This document shows, one piece after another, positions 47,933-59,816 of a DNA stretch of 64,000 bases. Source of the stretch: Chamaecyparis obtusa (taxonomy: Eukaryota; Streptophyta; Pinopsida; Cupressales; Cupressaceae); contig BSBK01001536.1 in assembly GCA_027943335.1 (NCBI GenBank), positions 434,001-498,000 on the forward strand, in the 5' to 3' direction. The position numbers and the translations under genes were made by a program. The notes below the pieces were generated by a model, which saw nothing but the letters and a program-made list of their open reading frames with translations, was not told the origin of the DNA and ran no database searches. How positions within the stretch are numbered: position 1 is the first letter of the stretch; each line of letters starts with the position of its first letter.

Positions 47933-49841
47933 ATGGCCACTCAGGATGCACCTCACACTCCTAATATACAGACCATTTTTCATATTGCTGACATAGAGAT
48001 GACTCGACTTAGAGAGTCCATCCCTACATCTTCAACAGATAGCATATATAGAGATACTTGTGTCAGTATATTGACCAGTTTGGAGGAGATGACTACTAGA
48101 TTGAGATCTCACTCCTTCACGCCTCAGGTAGTTGATACTATTTTTTGAGAGTTGAGAGCCGAGGTCTTAGGTGATGTTTCCTTGGAGACGGTTCAAATCC
48201 GTATCCCCAAGGATATCATCAAACGAGAGGTTTTCCTATATTATGAGGGGAAGGCCAAGGTGAGGGCATATCAGGTCACACGGTGTGTGATTCCTCAGAT
48301 CGCATGCATCATAGACCTTCGGTTTCTTGCAACACATGGTTTTTATCCTAATAATGACCAAATTCCTCTATATTTTGCACAATAGTTGTACGCTAAGTTT
48401 CGTTTGGGACTTAGGGTCAACTATTTAGATCTTCCTACATATTATGGTCAGGGGCACGAGAGGGTTGCAGACCACGATCAGTATCGTAGGCCTGATCATG
48501 TTGTACAACCTCATAGACAACTAGTTGGCTAGAGGACTCCTGTAGTGGCACCAATGATGGTTGCTATTGCAGATAGAGTCATCATTGCTTCTGAGAGGGG
48601 CATAGCTAACAAGATAGGGAATATTGCTTCTGTAGCCACCTCTATCACTTCAGATTCAGTGGGAAGGTACATTTTGACTAGACCGACTAGAGCTAGATCA
48701 TCTTTTGAGGCTTCATCTAGTACTACTAGAGGTGTCAGTGATGAGGCGTATAGAGCTACAAGTCTTCCTACAACTGGAGAGATACGAGCACTTTCGGGTC
48801 ATCATAGTCATTTAGATGTGGCACTGTACTTTTTGGAGGATCTCCTACAGTCCTATTGTTATATTGATGACATGCAGAGGATCCTAGTACATTTAGTCAG
48901 GGATGTCATCAGACTTCCACGAGGTCAGGCACAACATAGTGCAGAGCACTATGCACCCACAGATCAGTCTACAACTGCAAAGCCAGGTATCCAGGTTGGA
49001 GATGTACACATCAGCACTGAGGGCATAGACACATTTGATGAGTAGTTGTGTGGGTTGGTTCAAGTGGACGTTGGCACCGATGTTGGATCATTTATGGATA
49101 TGTTATTGCATCATGATGGTTTAGGCTCCACATCACTCCCCTCCCAGCTAGTGTCACCCCTACACTCATAATTACTAGAGAGTTTCAGGACTAAAGGTGG
49201 TGTAGGTGATGCAGTTTCAGTTGATGATATGATGGTGCAGGGCGCTAATGATCCTCTTGCTCCTGAGACCTAGGTATATAAAGTTTTCTTTTCTCCTTTC
49301 TTAGGAGTTTTAGTGAACAATTAACTCTAGATGTGTGTATTGAAGTTTGTTCAATGTATAATATTTTGCAGGCACAGTTAGCAGAGCACGTTACCTCTAG
49401 TGTGGGCTCGGAGCATCTTCATATGAGAGATCCAGTAGATGTGACACCTACTAGTGGTCAGGTAAGTTTCAGATATATCATGTAGGTTTAAGCATGCATG
49501 TGTACACTTGTACACATGTTTTTATATTTTCAAGTACTTTACATAATATATACTATGCACATGTATATAACCAACTCTTGTACTAAATTTGCAGGGGTCA
49601 GTTGTTGCTTCACAGCAAGTGAATTCTCTTCATAGGAGAGATTCAAAAGATGTGACACCTAGTAGTGTTTAGGTAAGTTTAAACATGCCTTTCTAATATA
49701 TTTTAAGTATTTTATATTATTATTATATACATGCATTTATATTCGCAAGGATCAGTTGCTGCCTCACAGCCAGAGGATGCTCGTGGCAGTCGATTAGAGG
49801 GTCACTCTATTCGCATGCGCCTAGATGACTCCCTAGTTTAG
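47933..49841 (+). pseudogene. Unrecognised four-exon gene of the 11.8-kb transposon
   Basis: I do not recognise this protein. Exon 1 (47933-49273, 447 codons) starts MATQDAPHTPNIQT and stays in one frame with several stops (TGA 48146, TAG 48383, near 48530, 49043, TAA near 49170 and the final TAG). Exons 2 (49372-49461), 3 (49595-49672) and 4 (49749-49841) are all phase 0. They resemble each other: SEHLHMRDPVDVTPTSGQ in exon 2, NSLHRRDSKDVTPSSVQ in exon 3, and GSVVASQ in exon 3 against GSVAASQ in exon 4. Donors of exons 2 and 3 are GTAAGT. The exon 1 donor is GTATAT. The exon 4 acceptor reads CAA instead of CAG and so appears broken. The protein is Thr/Ser-rich with helical stretches and no catalytic motif I can name. 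It is convergent with the transposase, so an accessory role is inferred. Confidence 0.6.
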
Positions 49842-49997
49842 GACATGTTGCACAAATATTTGATTTGAGACTCATTATATATGTCATTATTATATGTTTG
49901 ATATTTTCAGTTTATGATTCGAGACATATATTTATATGCTATTCAGACCTCTAGACATAGATGATTTATGATTTGACATTATATAGATTTATCATGG

Positions 49998-50290
49998 TTT
50001 GATTTGATTATATGATATGATTTGATTAGATAATTTCATTTGATTAGATGATATGATTTGATTAAATGATAATATGATTTGATTAGATGGTTTCATTTGA
50101 TTTGATTAGATGGTTTCATTTGATTAGATGATATATGATTTGATTAGATGATATGATTTGATCTAATGGTTTCATTTGATTAGATAGTTTCATTTGATAT
50201 GATATGATTTGATTTGATTAGATGATGTGATTTGATTAGATGGTTTCATTTGATTAGATTATATAGTACATGATTTGATTGGATGGTTTC
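49998..50290. repeat. Low-complexity tandem repeat of GATTTGATTAGATGATAT
   Basis: Alternating GATATGATTTGATTAGAT and GGTTTCATTTGATTAGAT units fill the segment just downstream of the plus-strand gene. Confidence 0.85.
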
Positions 50291-50334
50291 AGCTGATTAG
50301 ATTTTATTAATATCATAAAAATAACTAGTTTTAA

Positions 50335-50705
50335 GGGGAGGTCTTAAGGGGATATATAATTAATATAAAAAAAAACAAACTAGTTTTAATACATGAAACT
50401 AATGGACAATAACTATTCTAACTTATTCTAGAACTAACACATGTCATAAGTAATCTAACTAATTTCATCATTTTTTAGTGTCTTAAAGGGATCTTTAACT
50501 AATAAGCAATCTTAAGGGAGGTCTTAAATGGAGGTCTTAAGGGAATCTAGAATTAATATCATAAAAAATTAGTTTTAATACATGTAACTAATGGACAATA
50601 ACTATTCTAACTCATTCTAGAATTAACACATGTCAGAAGTAATCTAACTAATTTCATCATTTTTTGGTGTCTTAAGGGGATCTTTAATTAATAAGAAATC
50701 TTTAG
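50335..50705. repeat. 189-bp tandem duplication
   Basis: Two copies share ACTAATGGACAATAACTATT, followed by CTAACTAATTTCATCATTTT further on. Equivalent positions (50391 and 50580) are 189 bp apart. Confidence 0.8.
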
Positions 50706-50832
50706 GGGATACTTAATACATGTAACTAATGGACATGTTAATACATGTAATCAAAGCATACATAAAATCTTTAACTAATATGCAATCTATAAAAATCATT
50801 GAATAATCAAAGTATACATGTATACAAGCATA

Positions 50833-51834
50833 TGGGTGGTCCCACGATAGTGTGTCCCACTTTTTGGCCAACTTTGACACAAAGATCAACATTCTGAGAA
50901 AAACTTCACTTCTAAACACTTGTTTCTGCAAAACTATTAGGAATTTGAAGATAATGTAAACTAGAGTCTTTTAGAATTTTATTTCTAGTTTCTAAATATA
51001 TTTAAAAAATAATAATTAAAATTCATTAAAATTAATTTTTCCTTCTCCTTCGAAAAGTGGTTTGTGTGAAAAACTATGTTTTTATGGAGTTAATGTCACT
51101 TGGATCAACATAACTTTTTTTAAAAGTATGATAACGATGTAATTCTATCGAGATTATATTTGTAACTTCAATATCTAAAGGATGCAATTGGTTTCATTCA
51201 TTTTGGGTCAATATTTCATACTTTACTAAGTTCTAAAGTGACAGCAATTGTAATTTAAACATAAGGTCACTTGGATCAGTCTAACTTGATCTGTGTATAT
51301 CGAAATTCATTTTTTCTTTTTTCTTTTTTTTTTATAGAAAAGTGACACAAATAATATTTTCCTACATATTTTTCATAATTTTTTTTGTAATTTACTATTT
51401 TTCCCAAAGTCTTAAAGAGAGAGGTTGTTGAATGACCAAACAACCTATGTTTAGTTAAAGTGATATTTAAAAGTGATAATGAACTCAATATGTATTAAAT
51501 TTATATTCAGTAGAAAGCTTATTCCAAATAGCATCATACTACATAGATAGGTTTTCCAAATGGATTCATTTGATCTGCCAAAACATAAAATAAAAGTGAT
51601 TTTTTGTTAGCATTTTAATAGGTGCGAAGGAGACTCCATTGTAGGTATGAATGAGGAGTATAGATGTTATATCAATGTTTTTTAATCTAAGAGGCTTTGA
51701 GCTAACCATTTGTAATTAATTTCTTCAAATGGAACCTCTCAAGACTTAAATCATCATATTTTATTAAAAATGTGTTATTTTAGCAAAAATTAGCATGTCT
51801 AAAAAAGTGGGACACACTATTGTGATACCACCCA
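50833..51834. mobile_element. 1.0-kb non-autonomous TIR element nested in the transposon
   Basis: The left end TGGGTGGTCCCACGATAGTG and the right end, the complement of TGGGTGGTATCACAATAGTG, are TIRs of the same family as 44599-56386, each followed inward by TGTCCCACTTTTT. TA flanks both sides (50831-50832 and 51835-51836), consistent with a 2-bp target duplication. Its left about 700 bp is an inverted copy of 55695-56386. It has no coding capacity. Confidence 0.75.
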
Positions 51835-52020
51835 TATATATATAAAAGCATACATAAAATTCTATATATTAAAACCATTGAACCATCAAATAGGTCCATC
51901 ATATATCAAAAAAATATAGTCCATCATATGTTCAAATATATAAACACAGTATATAGTCAATTTAATCCAGAGATATTAAGTAGGTCCTAACACATGAAAT
52001 AGGTATACATATTATACATT

Positions 52021-55000
52021 TTAGACCAAATCAAGTGGTTCAGACCTTTCGTGGAGAACATGTAATATTCTCTCATGATCCTCACTATCTAGTCTCCACT
52101 TACAACGTCCACGTTGAGATTTAACTGGATGGAGACAAATGGATGTGGCAACTACTAGGTGACTATATTGAAACACCTTATTGTTTGGTTGGTAATCAAC
52201 AAAGTGAATACCATGTTGAATTACTTTGATTTTCTTGAAATATGTTCCCTCTAAAACAACTGAACCTGCAGATCACAAATTTTAACAATATAAATTTAAA
52301 CAAACCAAATTTGAAATTTGTTAAAAGGTTGAAATTTAAAATTTACAAATAGAGTTCAATATATTGATGTAAAGCATGTACAAACCTATGGGGAACAACA
52401 TTCCATCACTTTCTTTAGGGTCAAGTAACTTCATCCTCTTTGTAGTACAACGTAGTAAATAATAATCAACTCCTACATTTCCACGCTCAACAATCACTGC
52501 AAAGACATCTCTTGCACAGTAAATTTATATATACATGTGTGAGATCTTAAAATTTACATAGTTCAATCTATCGATCTATCTATCTATCTATACATGCAGA
52601 TCAATGGACCATATAATGTGAAATATATATACTTACCAATTTTGACCAATCCTGAGATATGATCGTAATCAGTAGAAATCAAAGGGATGTCATCAAAGTT
52701 TTCATCTTCATCTCTATCAAATGTATCAGTAATAACTAGTGGCACTAGATTCCATGCACCTACATATCCACAGTCTTGATTGATGCATTCCTCATAATTG
52801 TCAGCAATGCAATGACAAAAAAAGCATGAGTAGTCCCTAGTGTTCAATGTCCAATTGTGACAATTCATACTCATAATTGAATGCAAAGATCATGTCTTTT
52901 CTATCCTATTGCAACCATGCATATTTTTCTATCCACACCTGAAAAAATGCATGTATAATTCATTCTATAAATATAATTTGAATAAAGAATACATAAAAAA
53001 TTTAAACACTTTCAAATAATTTAAAAATGTGTGCATACCTTTTATCTCCCAAAATTTTCTATGTGGCACCGCTTGAGTCAATCTTGATGACATGTCATTC
53101 TCATTTGGTGTGAAATGTGTCTTACACCATTCAACCACATCATGTGCATTTTTTATATGAGCTCCCTTATAATTTATTTCATACTTTCGTATAGCACGTT
53201 TGATGCAAGCTCCAACACCATCATGTTCACCTTTTCCATGTCCACTCTCAAACAAACTCCAGACATGTGGTATGTTTTCATTACAATGATATCTACATAG
53301 TGCATAAAATGGTCTCGATGATTTGAATTGTGCAGCACATCCATCTGACCAAACATAATGTTTATCAATTTTTATACCTCTTTCTTTCAAATTCACAAAA
53401 AACATCTTGAAGCAATGTTCTACATAATGAATGTCATGCTCTCTATCATCACTTATATAAAAATGATATTCCTTCTTGATGACCCGTGCTTCAAATGTGC
53501 TCTGAATACCATCCAAATCTAATTGTGCGTGTCGATAACACACATGTACCATAATAGTAATTTTCTCTGAAAAATAGTATTCCGACTGAATTGCCTTTTG
53601 ATGAACAAAATAATAATTTTCTGCAAAATCAACAACTGATACAATAGTTCCAAGTGGGAAATTGTCTCTCAGTGTTTGGAATTTTTGTGCTTGCCACTTT
53701 GCAAAAAAAGTATGATGAATGTAGGGTTGAATCAATTTTTAAAAATTTTCCATAAATACTCCAACATTTATCTCCTCTTCAACATATTCTAACCTTTTGG
53801 ATTCTTTTCCAAATTTTGTTTCATTCTTTACATATTTGTAACTCTTGAAATTTACCATCTTTGTTACATCAATATTTTCATTTTTCAAAGGAAAAAGAGA
53901 CAAATCAGCACATGTTTGACATATTCCTTTTATGCAATTTATTTGTCCAGCTACATCATCTCTTTTGTCACATAAAATAGATGAGATGAACTCATTTCGT
54001 CTAGTAGGAGGAGCATTTTCAAAACCATAAGTGTCTTCTACAAATTTTCAAAAAACCTGATAGTGGAGATCAAATTCAATCTAATAACAATAACAAGAAG
54101 TTTCAAACACTTTGTTTGTCCTGATATAATATGGCTTCAATCTTTTAAACAATGTTTGCCCAATCTTTATATTAGGATTTGAACTACAAAATGACACATA
54201 CATTTCATGTTGTGTTGTGTCCAACCAATGTTTCGTATGATATTCATATTGTTTAGCTAAAATTCTATGTATGATAACATCTCTACTATTTGATGAAGGA
54301 TGTGTATTATCATTCCAAAATAATGTGACCAAATTATTGATTCTTTCATCAATCCTATCAGAATGAGGAGCTCTATACATGATTGCCCAATTGCCTTCCA
54401 AGGTGCTGTCATCCAAAAGTATTCTCCTATTAACATATCATGATATTTTTTTCCTATTAAAACCAAACTGAGATGAAACTAAAGATATCTGTCTTTTTTG
54501 GAGCATAGTGTTACCTACAATGGATGTCAACATAACTTTTCTTGTAATGGTCTTCTCTTTAGTTTGAGATTGTTTCCCTACCTGGTTCAAACCTTTCCTA
54601 AGATTTTCAATCATATCAGTTTGCATGTCAACAAATGTTCTCTTCTTTGATGTTGTGTTTACACCCAATAATTTTAATGCCCCTTCCAAATTTTTGTTTA
54701 TAAGTACAACTGAAAGTAATTGGGCTTGTTTAAGTGTTTCAAAATTATCAAATTTAGCCAATATTTCTCTTTCTATCATATTCATTGATATCTTCTTAGC
54801 AAGACTTAAAAGTTGACCATTAGCAAGTGATCTAAAATTCTCCACATCCATTGTAAGTAAATGATCTAAATTTCTATAATTAATATTTCTCTTTACAATT
54901 TGACCTAAATTTAAAAGTTCATCCATACCAGTAGGAGCACGTGATCTTGACCCTTCTCCAACATCAATTTTTTGAGGTTCTGTACGGAGTGATCCCAACC

Positions 55001-55168
55001 CTTCTTCAATGTGCAATTCTTCGACTTGACTTGACCCTCCTACTTCAGCTTGTCTTTCATCTTCTTTACTTTTATGATAATATGTCAATGCAACTTCATG
55101 ATTTCTTTGTTCAGTACTGGGTGACCTTTTTCTAGCAGATTTACTTTGTCTTCCTTTCTTGTTCCCCA
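52021..55168 (-). pseudogene. DDE-type transposase of unclear superfamily, multi-exon
   Basis: Minus strand. The first coding block runs from ATG at 55168 (MGNKKGRQSKSARKRSP) to 53039 in one frame, broken by TGA near 54438, TAG near 54081, TGA near 54050 and TAA near 53720. It is followed by GT-AG exons 52938-52637, 52496-52386 and 52265-52021. The N terminus is basic, then a Cys cluster (NCIKGICQTCADL). The likely catalytic core has VSVVDFAENYYF, VWSDGCAAQFKSS and FESGHGKGEHDGVG, then VKRAI-like IKRAIRKYE. The last exons hold a second Cys cluster (LNTRDYSCFFCHC, INQDCGYVGAW). A one-base deletion and a TGA lie at the start of exon 52938-52637. The S-D-G...Q-F-K and H-G-K-G...D-G-x-G pattern recalls uncharacterised Sola-like transposases. 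I cannot confirm that by eye, and it is not a MULE, hAT, CACTA or Harbinger signature. Confidence 0.7.
52566..52592. repeat. (TATC)n microsatellite
   Basis: Tandem ATCT/TATC units lie in the intron next to a transposase exon. Confidence 0.85.
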
Positions 55169-55448
55169 TTTCTTCTCTCCAAAAAATGTCTTCCACAAGA
55201 TCACCAATAAAAATTCTCTTCTTCAAAAAATACTTTGATCTAATATTTCTCCTCTCCAAAATTATGCCTTTGAAAAAATAGAAATAAGAATCCTCCTCCA
55301 AAAAATGCCATTGTAAAAATTGATCTATAATAGAAAAAACAATAGAAAAAGAGAATTAATTTATTGCAATTCGGTATAAAATAGAAACAAAATGTTTTAG
55401 TTTTATACCATTCTAAATTTTTTACAAAACAAAATCATCACTAGCCGA

Positions 55449-55600
55449 CCTACTTCATGTGAAGTACCCTGTGGAAACTTCCGGCAGGGTATTTCTTCAC
55501 CGGACTTTTCACTTGAGGGGCTTCATGCGAAGACCCTTCGTATGAAGCCCCTCAAGTGTCTTCGTGCGAAGGGGGTCTTCACATGAAGACCCCTAAACTA
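55449..55600. repeat. Subterminal hairpins, right end
   Basis: 55510-55531 and 55537-55558 are 22-bp arms, with one mismatch, around GACCC. Adjacent CTTCATGTGAAGTACCCTG and CTTCGTGCGAAG motifs match the vocabulary of the left subterminal hairpins. The block lies between the transposase start and the right arm. Confidence 0.75.
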
Positions 55601-55694
55601 GAATTTTGCCCTTAGAAAAAGGTGAACTACAAAACAATTGTCTTTCCAAGCTTGGGACAAGGACCAAACAAGATGGTTTTTTCAAACATACGAT

Positions 55695-56386
55695 GTCAAA
55701 TGATGCTATTCAAAACAAGCTTTCTAATGAATATAATTTTAATACATATTGAGTTAATTATCACTTAAATATTACTTTAACTAAACATAGGTTGTTTGGT
55801 CATTCAACAACCTGTCTCTTCAAGACTTCAGGAAAAATAGTAAATTACAAAAAAAAAAATGAAAAATATGTAGGAAAAGCGTATTTGTGTTACCTTTCTA
55901 TGAAAAAAAAAAAATTTCGATATACAAAGATCAAGTTAGAGCGATCCAAGTGACCTTATGTCTAAATTATAGGTACTGTCACTTTAGAACTTAACAAACT
56001 ATGAAATATTGACCCAAAATGAATAAAACCAATTGCATCCTTTAGATATTGAAGTTACAAATATAATCTTGAAAGAATTATATCGTTATCAATTTTTTTT
56101 AAAAAATTATGTTGATCCAAGTGACAATAACTCCTTAAAAATACAGTGTTTTCATGCAAACCACTTTTCGAAGTAGAAGGAAAAATGAATTTAAATGAAT
56201 TTTAATTTTAAAAAAAATATATTTAGAAAGTAGAAAGAAAATTCTAAAAAACTCTAGTTTACATCATCTTCAAATTCCTAATAGTTTTGCGGCAATAGGT
56301 GTTCGAAAGTGAAGTTTTTTCTCTAAATGTTGATCTCCATGTCAAAGTTGGCCAAAAAATGGGACACACTATTGTGGGACCACCCA
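55695..56386 (-). repeat. Right terminal arm, inverted copy of 50833-51533
   Basis: About 700 bp match the complement of the left part of the nested 1.0-kb element, including TTAACTAAACATAGGTTGTT and the TIR at 56357-56386. Confidence 0.85.
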
Positions 56387-56946
56387 TGTGTCTTTGCATT
56401 AACCACTGGTTAAAAAATGAGAGAAACACATCACAAACATAGAGAAGAGAAAGGAAATCAAAGCACAAAACAAATCATGTATTAAAAGAGATGGGTAATA
56501 AATCAAATAATGAAATCATCCCCATTTAGTGGGTCTATCATAATGCTTTCAAATGATATATGATTTTAATCCTTGGCCCCATGGACCATTAATTAAAATT
56601 GCATATATTTCATGCTTATATTTATCGTGGTGACTATATGAGATATTGGGAATAACATTGTCATATGGTGTGTTATATGCACATGAAAATCTATATAATT
56701 ATCATCACTTGTATTAGAAGAATCCTCATCATGCATATTTATCTGATTATCTTCAAGTTAAATCAATCTTCATTTTTAAGCGCTTAAATTTTATCTTTTA
56801 TTTTAATGCATCTATTAATATAATGACCATATATATAATGATAAACACAATTATTTAGTCTTATATGTTGTATAGGCTTAGAAACATCTATTGTCTTAAT
56901 ATAAGGTAAAGAGATAGTATGTGTCCCAAAATTTATTTTTATATAA
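56387..56946. other. Gene-free spacer between two elements
   Basis: AT-rich DNA with no recognisable gene. Confidence 0.5.
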
Positions 56947-56951
56947 CATGG

Positions 56952-57653
56952 TGACACAAGAGGAGATGAGAAGAGGGACCTAGGGCACTCCCAAATACCA
57001 ATCCTACTTGCATATTAACAACTCGGAAACAACAACACATAGAAGGAGACAAGGAATGCATGTATCTTTCATTTATTCATCAAGACTCATACATGTCAGG
57101 CTACAAGGCCTTCCTGATTACAACCAATACAATGAAATTCAATTATAGAATAGTCCTCATACATGCAAGGATCCAAAATCTTCCCATCTCTCTTCTTAAC
57201 CAACTACCCCATCCCTATAACAACTGTAGTTGTTTATACAAGAGGCCACATAATAGGTTGTCTCTAAAGCTCCTTTAGATCCAACATTAAAGAAAGCAAT
57301 GACCTAGATTTAGGTCCACACACTTTCTAGTGAGAGACCCCATCATTAATATCATGATCAAAATTAGTTGCACATGTCGGCAACCATCAAACAATTAACT
57401 ACACTAGTCGGTGAACTCAGGAACCGATCAACACCAAACACACCGAACAAAATCGGTAAGAACAATACCAAACTAACTTGATAAAGGACAATAGAAACGG
57501 TAACTGAGCTCATTAGTAATCAACATGAACACTTCACCAAGAACTCAAAAGTAGTTATTGAGTGAACCAAACAAGCTATCGAGTAGCCAAACAAACTCTA
57601 ACATATTTTTGGTTGATCCACGATTGCCATAAACCCAAGATGCTCTTGCATCA
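56952..57653 (-). repeat. 3' LTR
   Basis: 702 bp, aligned throughout with 62225-62925. Bounded by TGATGCAAGAG (element start, at 57653) and CTTGTGTCA (element end, at 56952). Confidence 0.92.
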
Positions 57654-57687
57654 AACACCCGAGGTTGATAAGAAATGGTTCTTAGAA

Positions 57688-58446
57688 TCATGTGTTAGGT
57701 ACAACCCAAGCTGAATCCAACTCAGATTGAGAAATCCATTTTCTATCTTCAATCGGTATGTTCTTCGACTTCACCAAATACTTAATGCAATCCTTTCCTC
57801 TTGTGCTTCTGCTAACTCTTTGTTCCAAAATATGCTCAACTTTCTGTAATTGCTTCTTAGGTTAATCACTCGGTGCTATCACTTCTTCATCAAGTTCATG
57901 ATGCTCATACAAATATGAAATGTTCAATATAGGTGATATATCCATGTGATCAGGTAATTCCATTTCATAAGCATTTCCACTGTCAAATTTCTTCAATACC
58001 TTGTAGGGATTAGATTTCTTCATCTTTAACTTACCATATGTTCCAACAGGAAATATGCCTTTCTTCAAATGAATCATTACTTCATCACCAACATCAAAGA
58101 TCTTATGTCTTCTATACATATCTGCATTGTTCTTGTATTTCAGATTACTCTTCTCCAACTTATGTTTCACTTCCTCATGCAGTGTCTTCATAAACTCAAC
58201 AAATTCTTCCCCTTCAACACTCCTCTTCTCTTCCCTAGCAATATCTCTTAAGTCTAATATAACTCTTGGTTGTATGCCATTAGCAATCTCAAAAGGTGAT
58301 TTGCCAGTACTCCTATTCACTGAATTATTGTATGCAAACTTTTCTTGTGCCAACATTAAATCTCAATTACTCAGTTTGTCTCCAACTTATAAGCATCTCA
58401 ATAGGTTACCCAAAATTCTATTTACAACCTATTTATGTCCATCATT
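57688..58446 (-). pseudogene. Integrase C-terminal part and chromodomain-like tail
   Basis: The minus strand encodes FAYNNSVNRSTGKSPFEI, the basic DNA-binding segment with FDVGDEVMIHL, and NISYLYEHHELDEE. After an in-frame TAA comes a tail with LEQRVSRSTRG, IKYLVKSKNIPIED and KWISQSEL, which matches a chromodomain. It ends with TGA at 57688-57690. Confidence 0.8.
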
Positions 58447-59592
58447 CTATGGATGAAATGTAGAACTATACTTTAGCTTGGTGTTCAGATGTTCCATAGT
58501 CTTCCAAAAATAACCAACAAACTTACTGTCTCGGTCGGAAATGATACTCCTCGGTAATCCATGCAATCTGACAATTTCCTTAAAGAAAAGATCTTCTATA
58601 TGCACTGCATTTGACATTTTTATACATGGTATGAAATGTGTCATCTTGGAAAATCTATCCACAATAAAAAATATAGAATCATTACCTCTTGTTGTCCTCG
58701 GCAAGCCAAGAGAAAAATCCATGCTGATATCTCTCCAAGGTTTCTCAGGAACAGAAATCGGTGAATATAATCCAGTATTCTGACTTATTCCTTTTGCAAC
58801 TTGACAAACTCCACAAATTTTCACAAATTTCTCAACATCCTTATACAACTGAGGCCAAAAACACCCTTCCTCAAGAAAACTCAATGTCTTATCAATGCCA
58901 AAATGTCCAGCCAAACCACTTCTATGTTTCTCCTTTATCAAATTAGTTCTCAATGATCCTCTCGATATACATAACTGAATTCCTTTGAATAACATACCTT
59001 CTTGAATTAAATAGTCTTCAAACTTACTCATTTGATCTAGTATAGGTACTCTGCACATTCTCCACTGCTCAGAAAAATTAGGGTTAGTTTCATACAAATT
59101 TTTCATGTCATCAAAACCAAGAACCTCAATTCTCATTTTAGTCATCAAAGATCTTCTTCTACTCAATGCATCAAAAAATTGGCTAGATGATCCATTCTTA
59201 TGTTTTATCACAAATGTAAAATTCTGCAAATATTCAACCCATTTCATATATCTCTGATCCAACTTATTTTGACTACCCAAATACTGCAAAGCCTTATGAT
59301 CAATATACAATACAAATTCCTTTGGCATCAAATAATGTCTCCATTTCTTCAGGGCTTGAACAATAACATAGAAGTCTTGATCATACATAGAATATTTCCT
59401 TTTAGCATCATTCAACTTGTCACTAAAGAAAGCAACAGGTTTACCACTTCCACTTGCATCACATTCAACTTGGAATACCTTATTGAAATCAGGTAAAGCT
59501 AACATAGGTAATTCAACAACCTTCTGTTTCAAAGTCTCAAAACTCTTATCAACTCCATGTGTCCACTTGAATTCTCTCTTATCTCCTCTCAT
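58447..59592 (-). pseudogene. RNase H and integrase core
   Basis: An open frame of 381 codons with RNase H motifs VFQVECDASGSG, RKYSMYDQDFYVIVQALKKW and YIDHKALQYL. The integrase zinc domain (GLAGHFGIDKT to CGVCQVAKG) and core DISMDFSLGLPR and IISDRDSKF follow. Just downstream the usual DGQTE motif reads NDGHK followed by TAG, so the catalytic Glu codon has become a stop. Confidence 0.88.
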
Positions 59593-59816
59593 TGTATCAG
59601 TTATAGCATTACAAATTGAACTAAAATTTCTGAAGAAATTTCAGTAAAAACTTGCTAATCCATGGAATGATCTTACCTTACTAACATTTTCAGGTGTAGG
59701 CCAATCAAGAATAGCTTCAACCTTCTTAGGATCCATCTTCAAACCATCAATTGAAATCACAAATACCAAATACACAATTTATTCTTTCATGAAGGAACAC
59801 TTTTCAAATTAATCAA

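Larger units (their letters stand above)
44599..56386. mobile_element. 11.8-kb two-gene DNA transposon of unclear superfamily
   Basis: The left end starts TGGGTTGAAACACAATACTG, continuing TGTCCCAC. The right end is the complement of TGGGTGGTCCCACAATAGTG followed by TGTCCCAT. These form imperfect TIRs of about 30 bp. Flanking TG on both sides could be a 2-bp target duplication. Hairpin-forming subterminal repeats with shared GAAGTACCCT motifs lie inside both ends. Between them are two convergent genes (47933-49841 plus, 52021-55168 minus), much tandem repeat DNA and a nested 1.0-kb relative. The genes carry stops but few frameshifts. Alternative: the autonomous element is only 50833-56386, because both of those ends share a roughly 700-bp inverted arm. 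The shared subterminal hairpins favour the larger element. Confidence 0.6.

Noticed and set aside
49749..49841. Exon 4 of the accessory gene as a fully functional exon
   Set aside because: The position expected for the acceptor reads CAA rather than CAG, so it is included only as a probable decayed exon.
44599..56386. CACTA or MuDR identity for the large transposon
   Set aside because: The ends are TGGGT...ACCCA rather than CACTA. The target duplication appears to be 2 bp, not 3 or 9, and the transposase lacks MULE and CACTA motifs. Only the convergent two-gene layout recalls MuDR.
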